DNA of 51,802 bases, from positions 1 to 51,802 of the forward strand of contig JAIBBN010000018.1 of the NCBI GenBank assembly GCA_019694655.1. Reading direction: 5' to 3'. Both the position numbers and the translations under genes were made by a program. Positions 1-7,933 of the stretch are shown piece after piece. The stretch's first letter is position 1. Each line of letters starts with the position of its first letter. Source of the DNA: Leptospirales bacterium. GTDB lineage: Bacteria > Spirochaetota > Leptospiria > Leptospirales > Leptonemataceae. Below the pieces are notes generated by a model. The model worked only from the letters and a program-made list of their open reading frames with translations, ran no database searches and was not told the origin of the DNA.

Positions 1-144
1 ATAACTCATTCTATACGTCTTCGTCTTTCTGGTCAATCTCGTTGCCTATCCGCCTTCGTCTTGTCCGCACCGCGTCGCAAATAGACGAATTCGTATTGTC
101 GCACTCCCTTGTTGGTTTTACGAACTTCGGCCGCCTCGACGGCT

Positions 145-1206
145 TCAGTCGTCCAGCGGGCTCTTCAGCCGCAGAACATCGTTGCGCGCTACGTGAGTGT
201 AGATCTCGGTTGTCCGCGTGCTGGCATGTCCAAGGAGCTTCTGGATGTAGCGAATATCGATGCCACGCTCGTGCAGGTGCGTGGCGAAAGAGTGTCGCAA
301 TCCGTGAATCGACACGTCCTTTGTGATTCCGGCTGCCGCACGGGCCCGTTCAAAGACCTTTTCAGCGCTGCGCTCTGTCAGGTGTCGCGATGGATCCTGT
401 CCCGAAAAGAGCCACGGTCCAGCGCGATAGTTTCTCAAATAATCGCCGAGCGGCGCCCGGACAGCCTTCGCCAACAGAGTGTAACGATCTTTCTTTCCTT
501 TTCCCTGGCGGACCCGAATGACGCCGCGGTCGAGATCCAGATCCGATAAGCGCAATGCCACCAGCTCACTGACGCGCAATCCGGCGGAATAGCAAAGGGT
601 GAGCAGCAGTCGGTGCTTTTCATTTTTCGGCTGCTGAAGCAGACGGTCGACTTCTTCGCGGGAAAGCACGACCGGCAAATGCCGATCGCGCCGGACAGGG
701 GGTATTTCGGCGCCAATCGAGACCCGGCGCACTTTCCCAAAGTAGAATTTCAGCGCTCCGGCGGCGATGCGCAACGAAGTAGCTCCATGACGCTCCGCGA
801 TGCCGTGCAGGAATTCGCGCACATCCGCCGGCTGGATTTGCGCGGCTGGTTTCCAGCATTCGAGCAGAAGCTCCCGCGCCCAGTAGTAATAGGCGCGGAT
901 TGTTTTGCGACTGTAGTTGCGGATTCGTAGCTCACGTACCAGATCGCCAAGCTCAAAGCATTGGCGCAGGTCCAGCATTCGACCAAGCAATTTACGCATT
1001 TGTCGGTGCTGAGCGCTGCCCATTGGCAGCTCGTAAAGATGCTCAGCAACGCGCCGGGCATCCGGCAGGGCGAAACTGAGCCGCTCATGGACGTCGCTAG
1101 CGGCGTTTTGTCCGAGCTGCAGGCAAGCCAGCGTTGGACCGCAGTAAATCAGAACAACGCTTCGCGTCGAAATGCGGCCAGGGGTGCTCGGTCGATGCAG
1201 AACCAT
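145..1206 (-). CDS. tyrosine recombinase / integrase (Xer-like)
   Basis: Site-specific DNA strand-exchange enzyme. The core-binding SAM-like domain lies at about residues 83-160 and the catalytic domain at about 175-345. The catalytic set is complete (numbering from the ATG at 1206): R211 in GLRVSEL, a Lys in the GKGKKDR hairpin, H301 and R304 in HGLRH, H327 in LLGHAS and nucleophile Y336 in EIYTHV. The C-terminus ends in KSPLDD, a tail shared with integron integrases and mobile-element integrases, but the extra integron-integrase domain between the hairpin and HxxR is absent. The start is uncertain: a GTG lies at 1221, and the frame stays open, without a canonical start, back to about 1365. 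Its 3' end faces the window edge. A mobile-element integrase is more likely than chromosomal XerC/D. Confidence 0.88.
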   Translation of the reverse strand: MVLHRPSTPGRISTRSVVLIYCGPTLACLQLGQNAASDVHERLSFALPDARRVAEHLYELPMGSAQHRQMRKLLGRMLDLRQCFELGDLVRELRIRNYSRKTIRAYYYWARELLLECWKPAAQIQPADVREFLHGIAERHGATSLRIAAGALKFYFGKVRRVSIGAEIPPVRRDRHLPVVLSREEVDRLLQQPKNEKHRLLLTLCYSAGLRVSELVALRLSDLDLDRGVIRVRQGKGKKDRYTLLAKAVRAPLGDYLRNYRAGPWLFSGQDPSRHLTERSAEKVFERARAAAGITKDVSIHGLRHSFATHLHERGIDIRYIQKLLGHASTRTTEIYTHVARNDVLRLKSPLDD

Positions 1207-1221
1207 GTCCTGCCAGCGCAC

Positions 1222-1484
1222 GTAGACGCGGCGCGACTCGTTCCGTCCCCTTTTTTCTGCCAGCCCCAGGCACGGCTTCGCCCAGTGAGTCCCAGGCGCT
1301 TTTTTCGCCGTCCCCTCACCGAGCTTCAGCAGACCATGTTTTCCAGACCGGCTTGTATGCTTTCAACAATTTTATCATTCATGGTCCCTGGCAATTTGCG
1401 GCGCAGTCGCCTCCGGCATCGCTGCGCTGCAGGGCGGCCGGCTGGTTGACGTCGAGGGCGGCGGTCTGGCGGCTGTAGTTGCAC
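1222..1484. other. intergenic region between divergent recombinase and gluQ
   Basis: No convincing gene. The recombinase frame remains open on the minus strand to about 1365 but offers no ATG, GTG or TTG beyond 1221. In a neighbouring minus frame an ATG at 1382 starts an 18-codon peptide that reads plausibly (begins MNDKIVESIQ) and stops near 1326. One frameshift would join it to the recombinase frame. This may be a decayed or miscalled 5' end, or chance. Confidence 0.35.
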
Positions 1485-2333
1485 ATGTCCTCAGTCTATC
1501 GCGGACGCCTCGCCCCTTCGCCCACCGGCGATCTGCATCTGGGCCACGCGCGCACCTTCTGGAGCGCATACAGTCGGGCGCGGGAGCGCAAGGGGCTGCT
1601 GGTTTATCGGGAGGAGGATCTCGATGTAGCGCGCTGTCGCCCGCAATACGCACAATCGGCGCTGGATGATCTGCGCGCGCTGGGCATCGTCTGGCAGGAA
1701 GGGCCGGACATTGGCGGAATGCTTGGTCCGTACAAACAAAGTGAAAGACAGCATTTCTACCAGGCGGCGTGGCGCGCGCTCAAGGCCACAGGCTTGATCT
1801 ATCCCAGCGCCCATTCGCGCCGCGATGTGCAACGCGCCCTTTCGGCGCCGCAGGGCGAGGAAGAGAGCGAAGCGATCTTTCCCCCGACGCTGCGTCCGCC
1901 GCCAGGCGAGGGACAGGATGCGGCCTCGCCCGGCGATTGCAACTGGCGCTTTCGCGTTCCCGACGGCGAAAGCATTGCCTTTCTCGATCGACGACTTGGC
2001 CTGCAACGCTTCACCGCTGGCGTCGATTTTGGCGACTTTGTGGTCTGGCGCAAGGACGGCTTTCCCTCCTACGAACTGGCCGTGGTGGTCGACGATGCGG
2101 CGATGAAGATCAGCGAGGTGGTGCGCGGCGAGGATCTCTTGCTTTCTACGGCGCGGCAGCTCTTACTCTACCGTGCGCTGCAACATGCGCCGCCGGAATT
2201 CTACCACTGTGCGCTGGTGCTCGATGAAAACGGACAGCGTCTGGCCAAGCGCAGCGCGGCTTACAGTCTGCGCGCCTTGCTTGCTGAATGTGGCGGCGGC
2301 GAAGCGCTGCGCCGCCGCTACAGTTTTCCCTGA
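1485..2333 (+). CDS. gluQ: glutamyl-Q tRNA(Asp) synthetase
   Basis: Truncated glutamyl-tRNA synthetase paralogue that activates glutamate and attaches it to queuosine in tRNA(Asp). The 282 residues match the family length (about 300); the anticodon-binding half of GltX is absent. The HIGH signature is HLGH at 18-21 after RLAPSPTG, and a KMSKS-like LAKRSA lies near the C-terminus. The usual Cys zinc site (CxC...C) is replaced by YPSAHSRRD, so zinc is probably not bound there. The ATG at 1485 is preferred over a TTG two codons upstream; a stop precedes both. It converges on leuA with an 11-bp gap and no terminator. Confidence 0.9.
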   Translation: MSSVYRGRLAPSPTGDLHLGHARTFWSAYSRARERKGLLVYREEDLDVARCRPQYAQSALDDLRALGIVWQEGPDIGGMLGPYKQSERQHFYQAAWRALKATGLIYPSAHSRRDVQRALSAPQGEEESEAIFPPTLRPPPGEGQDAASPGDCNWRFRVPDGESIAFLDRRLGLQRFTAGVDFGDFVVWRKDGFPSYELAVVVDDAAMKISEVVRGEDLLLSTARQLLLYRALQHAPPEFYHCALVLDENGQRLAKRSAAYSLRALLAECGGGEALRRRYSFP

Positions 2334-2344
2334 GCGCCTCGGCC

Positions 2345-3886
2345 TCAGCGCGCTGCAGCGGCGCCGGCGATCTTCAGCGCAAGCATGCGATTCAGTGCGT
2401 TGATGTAGGCGCGCGCGCTGGCCACCAGGATATCCGTATCGCTGGCATGACCGGTGAAGCTGCGGCCCTCCTGTTCGATGCGGATAGTCACCTCGCCCTG
2501 TGCGTCAATGCCCTCGGTGACGCTGCGCACGCTGAATTCCGTCAACTTGGGCTGCAAACCGGTGATGCGGTTCACGGCGCGATAAATCGCGTCCACCGGT
2601 CCCGTGCCAATCGATGCGTCGCTTCTGAGCTGACCCTCGGGATCGGACATGCGCAACGTCGCTGTAGGAATGGCGCGATCGCCGGCAGAGACCTGCACCT
2701 GATCCAGCTGCCAGGCCGGGCTGTCGCCTTCGCGCAGACTGTCGTTGACGATGGCCTGTAGATCGCGATCGTCCAGCGCCATCTTCTTGTCGGCCAGATC
2801 CTTGAAGGCCGCAAAGGCGCGGTTCAGTTCGTCTTCGCCCAGATCATAGCCCAGCTCTTTCATGTGTACTTTGAAGGCGTGGCGACCGGAGAGTTTGCCC
2901 AGCACCAGCTGCGTGCCCTGCGGAATGCCAATCTCCGTGGGGTCCATGATCTCCCAGGTTTCGCGCAGCTTGAGGATGCCGTCCTGGTGGATGCCGGAGC
3001 TGTGGCGGAAGGCGTTCTTGCCGACAATGGCCTTGTTCCACTGCACGGGCATGCCGGAGTAGGTCTCCACCATTTTCGAGGCGCGATAGAGTTCGCGGGT
3101 TCGTATGTTCGTATGGAAATTCAAGAAATCCTTACGAGTGGCAATAGCCATCACCACCTCTTCCAGCGAGGTGTTGCCGGCGCGTTCGCCAATGCCGTTG
3201 ATTGTGGCCTCGATCTGCCGCGCGCCGTTCTGAATGGCGGAGAGCGAATTGGCCGTGCACAATCCCAGGTCGTTCTGGCCATGAAAGGAAAGCACGGCCT
3301 TGTCGATGTTCGGCACCTTTTCGCGCACCGAGCGAAACAGGTCGCCCAGTTCCTCGGGGATTGCATAGCCCACGGAGTCCGGCAGGTTGATGACGGTGGC
3401 GCCGGCGGCGATACAACGTTCCACCATCTGGTAGATGAAATCGCGATCGGAACGCGTGGCGTCCATTGCCGAAAATTCGACGTTCGGCGTAAAGCTGGCG
3501 GCCAGCTTGACCATCGCGGCGGCCTGCTCCAGCACCTCTTCCTTGTCCTTTTGCAACTGATGCGCCATCTGGATGGCGCTGGAGTTGATGAACACATGGA
3601 TGCGCGGATCGACGGCTTCCTTGACGCCCTCCCAGGCGGTCTGGACGTCGCGCGGTATGGCGCGCGCCAGGGCGCAGATCGTACAATCTTTGATGACGCG
3701 CGCAATCTGCTGCACTGCCGCCAGGTCGCCGGGACTGGTGCAGGGGAAGCCGGCCTCGATGACGTCGACGCCCAGTCGCTGCAACTGCAGCGCGATCTCC
3801 AGCTTTTCATCCGGCGTGAAGGCGACGCCGGCCGATTGCTCGCCGTCGCGCAACGTGGTGTCAAAAATATAGATTCGTTCGCTCAT
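2345..3886 (-). CDS. leuA: 2-isopropylmalate synthase
   Basis: Condenses acetyl-CoA with 2-oxoisovalerate, the first committed step of leucine synthesis. The 513-residue length and two-part layout are typical: a DRE-TIM barrel (DTTLRDGEQ near the N-terminus, INGIGERAGN near 240) and a C-terminal LeuA allosteric domain for leucine feedback. The metal motif, usually HxH, reads HGQNDLG here; I recall an H-x-Q form from plant-type enzymes, so I do not read it as inactivating. The start is well supported: AAGGAT lies about 9 nt before the ATG. I saw no T-box or leader peptide upstream. LeuA rather than citramalate synthase is favoured by overall similarity, but substrate cannot be proven by eye. 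Confidence 0.93.
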   Translation of the reverse strand: MSERIYIFDTTLRDGEQSAGVAFTPDEKLEIALQLQRLGVDVIEAGFPCTSPGDLAAVQQIARVIKDCTICALARAIPRDVQTAWEGVKEAVDPRIHVFINSSAIQMAHQLQKDKEEVLEQAAAMVKLAASFTPNVEFSAMDATRSDRDFIYQMVERCIAAGATVINLPDSVGYAIPEELGDLFRSVREKVPNIDKAVLSFHGQNDLGLCTANSLSAIQNGARQIEATINGIGERAGNTSLEEVVMAIATRKDFLNFHTNIRTRELYRASKMVETYSGMPVQWNKAIVGKNAFRHSSGIHQDGILKLRETWEIMDPTEIGIPQGTQLVLGKLSGRHAFKVHMKELGYDLGEDELNRAFAAFKDLADKKMALDDRDLQAIVNDSLREGDSPAWQLDQVQVSAGDRAIPTATLRMSDPEGQLRSDASIGTGPVDAIYRAVNRITGLQPKLTEFSVRSVTEGIDAQGEVTIRIEQEGRSFTGHASDTDILVASARAYINALNRMLALKIAGAAAAR

Positions 3887-4110
3887 TTTGCTACATCCTT
3901 ATCGAAGATTTCAGCGAGGGGCAGGGCCCGAAGGGAGGAGGCGCGGTCGCACGCGACAGGAGCGTCGCCGCGCCATCATAGTGCGAGATTCAGCAGCAGC
4001 AGTTGCGCGGCGGCCGCAAGGCCAATGTGAAAGCGGGAAATCATGCGCGCGTCTGGCTCTGTTTTGAGCATCGGCGCCGGGGCCCCTGGCGTCAACAAAA
4101 TCCTGAGGCC

Positions 4111-4995
4111 TTAGTGCTCAGCGGGCGACGGCGCAGCGGGCGGCGCGGGCGCCTCGCTCTCGAAGAGTTCCACCTGCTTGCGGATGCCGATGCGAAAGAC
4201 CGCCGAATTGACATAGAGCGCATCAGGCGGCGAGCCGTCGCTGCGTTTGAGCTGCGTCTGCACCGCGTGTCGACTGCTGAGCTCCGTTACCGACTCCAGG
4301 AAGATGTGCGTGTTGCTGAACAGCCCGCTGTCGAAGTGCTTTCCCAGACGATAGGCCAGGATGAAGCTCTGTGAGAAGACCGGTCGCCAGTGAGATCGCG
4401 TATCGGTTACAACGACTCGATTTTCGGCAATCAACAGACTGTAGTAAGCCTGGCCCCAGTTCAGGCCCAGTGCAATCTGAAAGTCGTCGCCAAAGTAGCC
4501 GAGATAGAGCGTGCCATAGGCTTGCGCCTCTTCGTAGAGATAATCCATGCGCCTGGCAAACACGCCCTGGCGCGGCAGCAGCAAGATCGACAGGGCCTCT
4601 TGCGGATCCTGCGAGACGCGTCCGTCGTCGGGATAGTTATCCAGCACGCCGCGGTAGGTGCGCGGCGAGTTGAGCGTCAACTGCAGCGCCACCAGCGGAT
4701 AGATCCACGTATCCTTTAGAAATTCCAGGCGCTGCGGCTGGGAACTGACATTGTAGAATCCGCGCGAACGTTGCTTGTGGCGCGAATGCGCCAGCACGCC
4801 CTCTTCATCGCCGCCCTTCTTGTAGCCAAAGTCTTCCACCAGCTGCGGCTTGTTGGTATAGAAGCGCACGCTGGCGCTTTCCAGACCGACAGCAATGTGC
4901 ACCGTTTGAAAATAACTTTCGACGGTCTGGCAGGCGCCGGCTGCCGGCAAGAGCGCAGTCAGCGCAAATACTCTGGCAAGTGAACGAAGCTTCAT
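4111..4995 (-). CDS. predicted lipoprotein of unknown function
   Basis: 294 residues. A basic N-terminus, a hydrophobic core and a possible lipobox (PAAGAC, Cys22) suggest export and lipid attachment. The mature part is rich in aromatic residues and alternating hydrophobic stretches (for example LYLGYFGDDF), compatible with a beta-rich envelope protein. It ends in a Pro/Ala-rich tail. I do not recognise a family. It is the last gene of a leftward cluster behind the FliG-C-like gene (14-bp gap) and the beta-barrel gene, so the three are probably cotranscribed. Confidence 0.72.
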   Translation of the reverse strand: MKLRSLARVFALTALLPAAGACQTVESYFQTVHIAVGLESASVRFYTNKPQLVEDFGYKKGGDEEGVLAHSRHKQRSRGFYNVSSQPQRLEFLKDTWIYPLVALQLTLNSPRTYRGVLDNYPDDGRVSQDPQEALSILLLPRQGVFARRMDYLYEEAQAYGTLYLGYFGDDFQIALGLNWGQAYYSLLIAENRVVVTDTRSHWRPVFSQSFILAYRLGKHFDSGLFSNTHIFLESVTELSSRHAVQTQLKRSDGSPPDALYVNSAVFRIGIRKQVELFESEAPAPPAAPSPAEH

Positions 4996-5009
4996 GGCTG
5001 CAGCGCCCT

Positions 5010-5522
5010 TCAGGGATGATAGGCGCCGGCGCCCGGCTGCAATTGTTCCTCGCGCGGCACGCCGTAGAAGCGACGTCCATCGCGCCGCAAAAATCCGCGC
5101 AGCAGCAGATCGCCAGCCAGAATGACCAGAGCCTGCGAGGCCTGCTCGTTTCGGGAGCGATCGCCATCGTTGTTGGCGGCCATCAATTGATGAACAATTT
5201 CGCGTTGTTTGGGAGTCAGGATGCCCAGCATCGCGCCGGCCAGCCTGGAATCGCCGCTTTGAAAAACGCGCGCCAGCACTTCCGGGGGCGTGCGTTCCAC
5301 CACGTAGTAGAGCGCCAGATTGTCGAAGAACAATAGATCGCTAGCCTTTTGAATGGGCGAGGCGGAAGAGGAGGCGCTCACCGGGAACAGGCGGCGAAAG
5401 ATCGACGGACAGTCAAGGACGAATGACTGCATTGCAATGGCGATTGTCGGGACGATCGGTATTTCGTAGGAGCAGGTCGTAGTCTTGAGTCGCCCGAATA
5501 TGACCGAGTAGGGCGCAGGCAT
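5010..5522 (-). CDS. FliG C-terminal-domain-like protein
   Basis: 170 residues, unrecognised as a whole. Residues about 55-155 resemble the C-terminal domain of the flagellar switch protein FliG: FFDNLALYYVVERTPPEVLA fits the FEDLVLLDDRSLQ-type helix, LAGAMLGILTPKQREIVHQL fits the LALALKGAPEEVRE helix, and the ending LLLRGFLRRDG fits the closing RRLEEEGE helix. The FliG N and middle domains are missing, so it is not a full rotor protein. No signal peptide is evident. The start is uncertain: ATG 5522 is used; a TTG at 5534 and an ATG at 5432 are alternatives. It sits between a beta-barrel gene and a lipoprotein gene. The assignment rests on alignment from memory. Confidence 0.6.
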   Translation of the reverse strand: MPAPYSVIFGRLKTTTCSYEIPIVPTIAIAMQSFVLDCPSIFRRLFPVSASSSASPIQKASDLLFFDNLALYYVVERTPPEVLARVFQSGDSRLAGAMLGILTPKQREIVHQLMAANNDGDRSRNEQASQALVILAGDLLLRGFLRRDGRRFYGVPREEQLQPGAGAYHP

Positions 5523-5553
5523 GGGCGCCCGCAACCGGCAAACAACGCCGCGC

Positions 5554-6225
5554 TTAGAGTCGCAGCATCACGTTCAGTCCAAAAAGCAGGATCGGTCCTT
5601 GGCCCACGCCCTCGCCGCGCGTGCGCACATTGATTTCGCCGCCGGCGCTGAGCGAGGGCCCGATCAAAAGCGTATCGCTTGCCGCAAACAGATAGCGCAG
5701 CTCCAGCGTCGGCTGCAACACGTCGATTGTTGTGCGGCCCTGACGTTTGCCCTGCAACGTATGAAGGTTGCGCCACTCGGCCGGTGCAAAGAGCGCCACA
5801 AACAGCCAGTCTTCATCGCCGACAACGCGATCCAGTCGATTGCGACGCTGGTCGCTCCAGGCAATGTTCAACCGCCAGTAGTCCGCGCGCAGTCCCAGAC
5901 CCCAGCCCTCGGCATTGGCGGAGTTCGAATAGAGCATTCCAAGCGAGGCGCCGGCGCCGCCGCCGCGTTCATCATCGTGAGCGCCAAAGTCCTGGCGAAA
6001 GGCGCCGTTGTAACCGGCGCGCAGCGTAAGTCCAAGATGATCGCCAAGCGGCAGATCCAATCGCAGCGTGCCAATGCCGCCGGCCGGATAGGCTTGCGCC
6101 TCGAGGCCCAGAAGCCAGGGCCGACCGTCAGCCTCGCCGTCGCCTTCGGCGGCTAGAGCGCTCAGCGGCAGGAGCAGGAATGCGACCAGGAATGCTACAT
6201 TGAATAGAAGAATTACCCTGACCAT
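5554..6225 (-). CDS. predicted outer-membrane beta-barrel protein
   Basis: 223 residues with a clear signal peptide (MVRVILLF, a long hydrophobic core, then ALAAEG as a likely signal peptidase I site). The mature protein alternates short amphipathic strands rich in Gly, Leu and aromatics (LGLTLRAGYNGAF, WGLGLRADYWRL, PTLELRYLFAA) and ends in a strand closing in LRL, as expected for a small barrel. No specific family is recognised. ATG 6225 is preferred to the TTG at 6246 because it places the signal peptide at the very start. It is first in the leftward cluster and divergent from the gene at 6308. Confidence 0.68.
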   Translation of the reverse strand: MVRVILLFNVAFLVAFLLLPLSALAAEGDGEADGRPWLLGLEAQAYPAGGIGTLRLDLPLGDHLGLTLRAGYNGAFRQDFGAHDDERGGGAGASLGMLYSNSANAEGWGLGLRADYWRLNIAWSDQRRNRLDRVVGDEDWLFVALFAPAEWRNLHTLQGKRQGRTTIDVLQPTLELRYLFAASDTLLIGPSLSAGGEINVRTRGEGVGQGPILLFGLNVMLRL

Positions 6226-6260
6226 ATTGCAAAGTGGCAGCGGCAACTGCGCTCAAGGAC

Positions 6261-6288
6261 TGGACACAACGGCCGATCCTGATATCAT
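6261..6288 (+). promoter_or_regulatory. possible sigma70-type promoter
   Basis: TGGACA (6261-6266) and TATCAT (6283-6288) each match the sigma70 consensus at 5 of 6 positions with a 16-bp spacer, in the divergent gap before the gene at 6308. The transcript would begin near 6295, on top of the GAGGAA ribosome site at 6291-6296, which weakens the call. Confidence 0.28.
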
Positions 6289-6307
6289 TAGAGGAAGTGT
6301 GACGCCC

Positions 6308-6715
6308 ATGGTCTCTTACAAAGTACGCCTTTTTCTGCTGCTGTTGCTTCTTGCCGGCAGTCCGCTCTATGCCGATCGCCGCACCTATGAGGCCGAGCAG
6401 CCGCTGGGCGTCCTGATTGCAAAGCTGGTGGAAGAGCTCAGCGAAAGCAATGCTCCTTTCACCGTCATGCGCGTTTACAATCCGGATCGCGATGGCAAGC
6501 AGGGCATGATGCTGGTGCATGGCTCGGCGCGCACCATGTGCGAGCTGGTATTTCTGGAACATCCCGGCGGCCGTCGTTCTGGCATCCGCGTCCTGGCCCA
6601 GGACCCTGCCGTCGACAAGCTGATCCACGACTTGTTGACCGGTCCACTGGGCATGCGCGAAGCTGGCGTCAATGATGCGCCGCTGCCGCCCAATAACTGG
6701 CCGGTGCAGCCTTAG
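6308..6715 (+). CDS. small exported protein of unknown function
   Basis: 135 residues. The signal peptide is strong (MVSYKVRL, seven Leu in a row region, then SPLYADR as a likely cleavage site). The mature part has no motif I recognise: a short helical segment (LIAKLVEELSES), then a compact mixed region with one Cys. An in-frame upstream extension is rejected because GAGGAA at 6291-6296 lies 11 nt before this ATG and the signal peptide starts here. Its last 44 bases overlap the cytochrome gene, so the two are probably translated from one transcript. Confidence 0.68.
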   Translation: MVSYKVRLFLLLLLLAGSPLYADRRTYEAEQPLGVLIAKLVEELSESNAPFTVMRVYNPDRDGKQGMMLVHGSARTMCELVFLEHPGGRRSGIRVLAQDPAVDKLIHDLLTGPLGMREAGVNDAPLPPNNWPVQP

Positions 6716-7910
6716 TCTGTACTTTCTCTTCGCCCTCGGCGCGCTGGGCGCCTTTTCTGCGCTCTGCCGGCCGACGCCGGGCTTCGAGCACGATGCGCGC
6801 TTTGATTCTGCGTCGCTGAAGGTTCTTGGCTTTTCGCGTGCATTGCGCCCGGTGTCCTTCGATGCGCAGCGGCACGCGGCGCGCTCGGGCGACAAGCTTT
6901 TGGCCAGCTCCGCCGGCTGCCGTTCCTGCCACCAGCAGGTCTACGATAACTGGCGCCAGAGTCGCCATCGCGTGGCCTTCAGTAACCCGCTCTACCAGGA
7001 AGCGCACGAGCGCGAACCCTCGGTATGGTGCTTGAATTGTCACGCGCCCTTTGTGCGTCCCGGCGGCGAGCCGCAGCGAATCGCCGATCGAGTGCAGGCC
7101 GAGGACGGTATTTCCTGCATCACCTGTCATGTACGCGATGGTCGCGTCTTGACGGCGCACAGCCCGCAACAGCAGGCGCAAAGTCCGGCGCATGACTATC
7201 TGATCGCCGCCGATTTTGGAACCGAAAAATTGTGCGCCAGCTGTCACCAGTTTAACTTTCCAACGGCGCTCAGTTCGCGACCGGGCCAGAACGTCGTCTA
7301 CTCGGCATTGCCAATGCAAAACGTAGCCGCCGAATGGAGCGAAGCCAACCCCGGCGGGCGACTGAACTGTGTGCACTGCCATGTGAGTCCCAATAGCCCG
7401 GAGAGCCATCGCTTCCCTGGCGGCCACGCCCTGAGCGACCTGGCCTCCGCCCTGCAGGTCGAGGCCGAGGCCATGACGCCCGATACGATCAAGCTGAATG
7501 TGCTGATGCTGGGCGTCGGTCATTCCTTTCCAACCGGCGATCTGTTTCGGACGCTGCGCATCGAACTGCGCGACGCACGCGGACTGCCCTTCAGCGAGCT
7601 GCTTTTAAAAAAGACCTACACGCACAGCGCAGGCCCGCTGGGGCCGGAGACGCCAGCGCGTCGACTGGTTTCGGACACCCGTCTGCCGCCGCCGCAACTG
7701 GGCGCCTACTATGCCGAGCGCAGCTTTCTGGTAGCAGTGCGGCCTGTGCCTGATTTCATTACTGTAGAACTCTCTATGGATTATCTGGAGCCCAGCGCTC
7801 ATATCCTGACGCGGTTGCCTTTGAGCGATACGCGGCCCCTGATCAAGACGCTGCGCCTGCCAGTGGTCAATGCCGCTGCGGCGCGCAGCGAAATGGCTCT
7901 GCGGCCCTGA
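6672..7910 (+). CDS. pentaheme c-type cytochrome (cytochrome c554-like)
   Basis: 412 residues with an N-terminal hydrophobic segment (15-31) for export or anchoring. Five CxxCH heme sites are visible: CRSCH at 83, CLNCH at 120, CITCH at 149, CASCH at 188 and CVHCH at 233. A later GVGHSFPTGD motif recurs in multiheme cytochromes of the c554 type and could supply a heme ligand. The C-terminal third has no heme sites and may be beta-rich. It would act in periplasmic electron transfer; no partner reductase or oxidase gene is adjacent. The start overlaps the preceding gene by 44 nt; no other start precedes the signal sequence. The electron acceptor is unknown. Confidence 0.85.
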   Translation: MMRRCRPITGRCSLSLYFLFALGALGAFSALCRPTPGFEHDARFDSASLKVLGFSRALRPVSFDAQRHAARSGDKLLASSAGCRSCHQQVYDNWRQSRHRVAFSNPLYQEAHEREPSVWCLNCHAPFVRPGGEPQRIADRVQAEDGISCITCHVRDGRVLTAHSPQQQAQSPAHDYLIAADFGTEKLCASCHQFNFPTALSSRPGQNVVYSALPMQNVAAEWSEANPGGRLNCVHCHVSPNSPESHRFPGGHALSDLASALQVEAEAMTPDTIKLNVLMLGVGHSFPTGDLFRTLRIELRDARGLPFSELLLKKTYTHSAGPLGPETPARRLVSDTRLPPPQLGAYYAERSFLVAVRPVPDFITVELSMDYLEPSAHILTRLPLSDTRPLIKTLRLPVVNAAAARSEMALRP

Positions 7911-7933
7911 GCGCTGCAGTCGGACAAAAAATA

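Noticed and set aside
145-1206. Integron integrase
   Set aside because: The integron-specific extra domain is missing and no cassettes or attC-like sites are visible in the window.
3265-3295. LeuA metal motif HxQ in place of HxH
   Set aside because: I recall H-x-Q (HCQNDLG-like) from plant-type isopropylmalate synthases, and the rest of the active site is intact, so it is likely a normal variant.
2864-4030. Long plus-strand ORF opposite leuA
   Set aside because: It is the reverse-strand shadow of a well-supported gene, without motifs; GC-rich DNA makes such frames common.
3887-4110. T-box or leucine leader peptide before leuA
   Set aside because: No run of Leu codons behind a ribosome site and no T-box sequence seen.
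4065-4110. GC-rich imperfect palindrome after the lipoprotein gene
   Set aside because: No loop and no following T-run; likely chance in GC-rich DNA.
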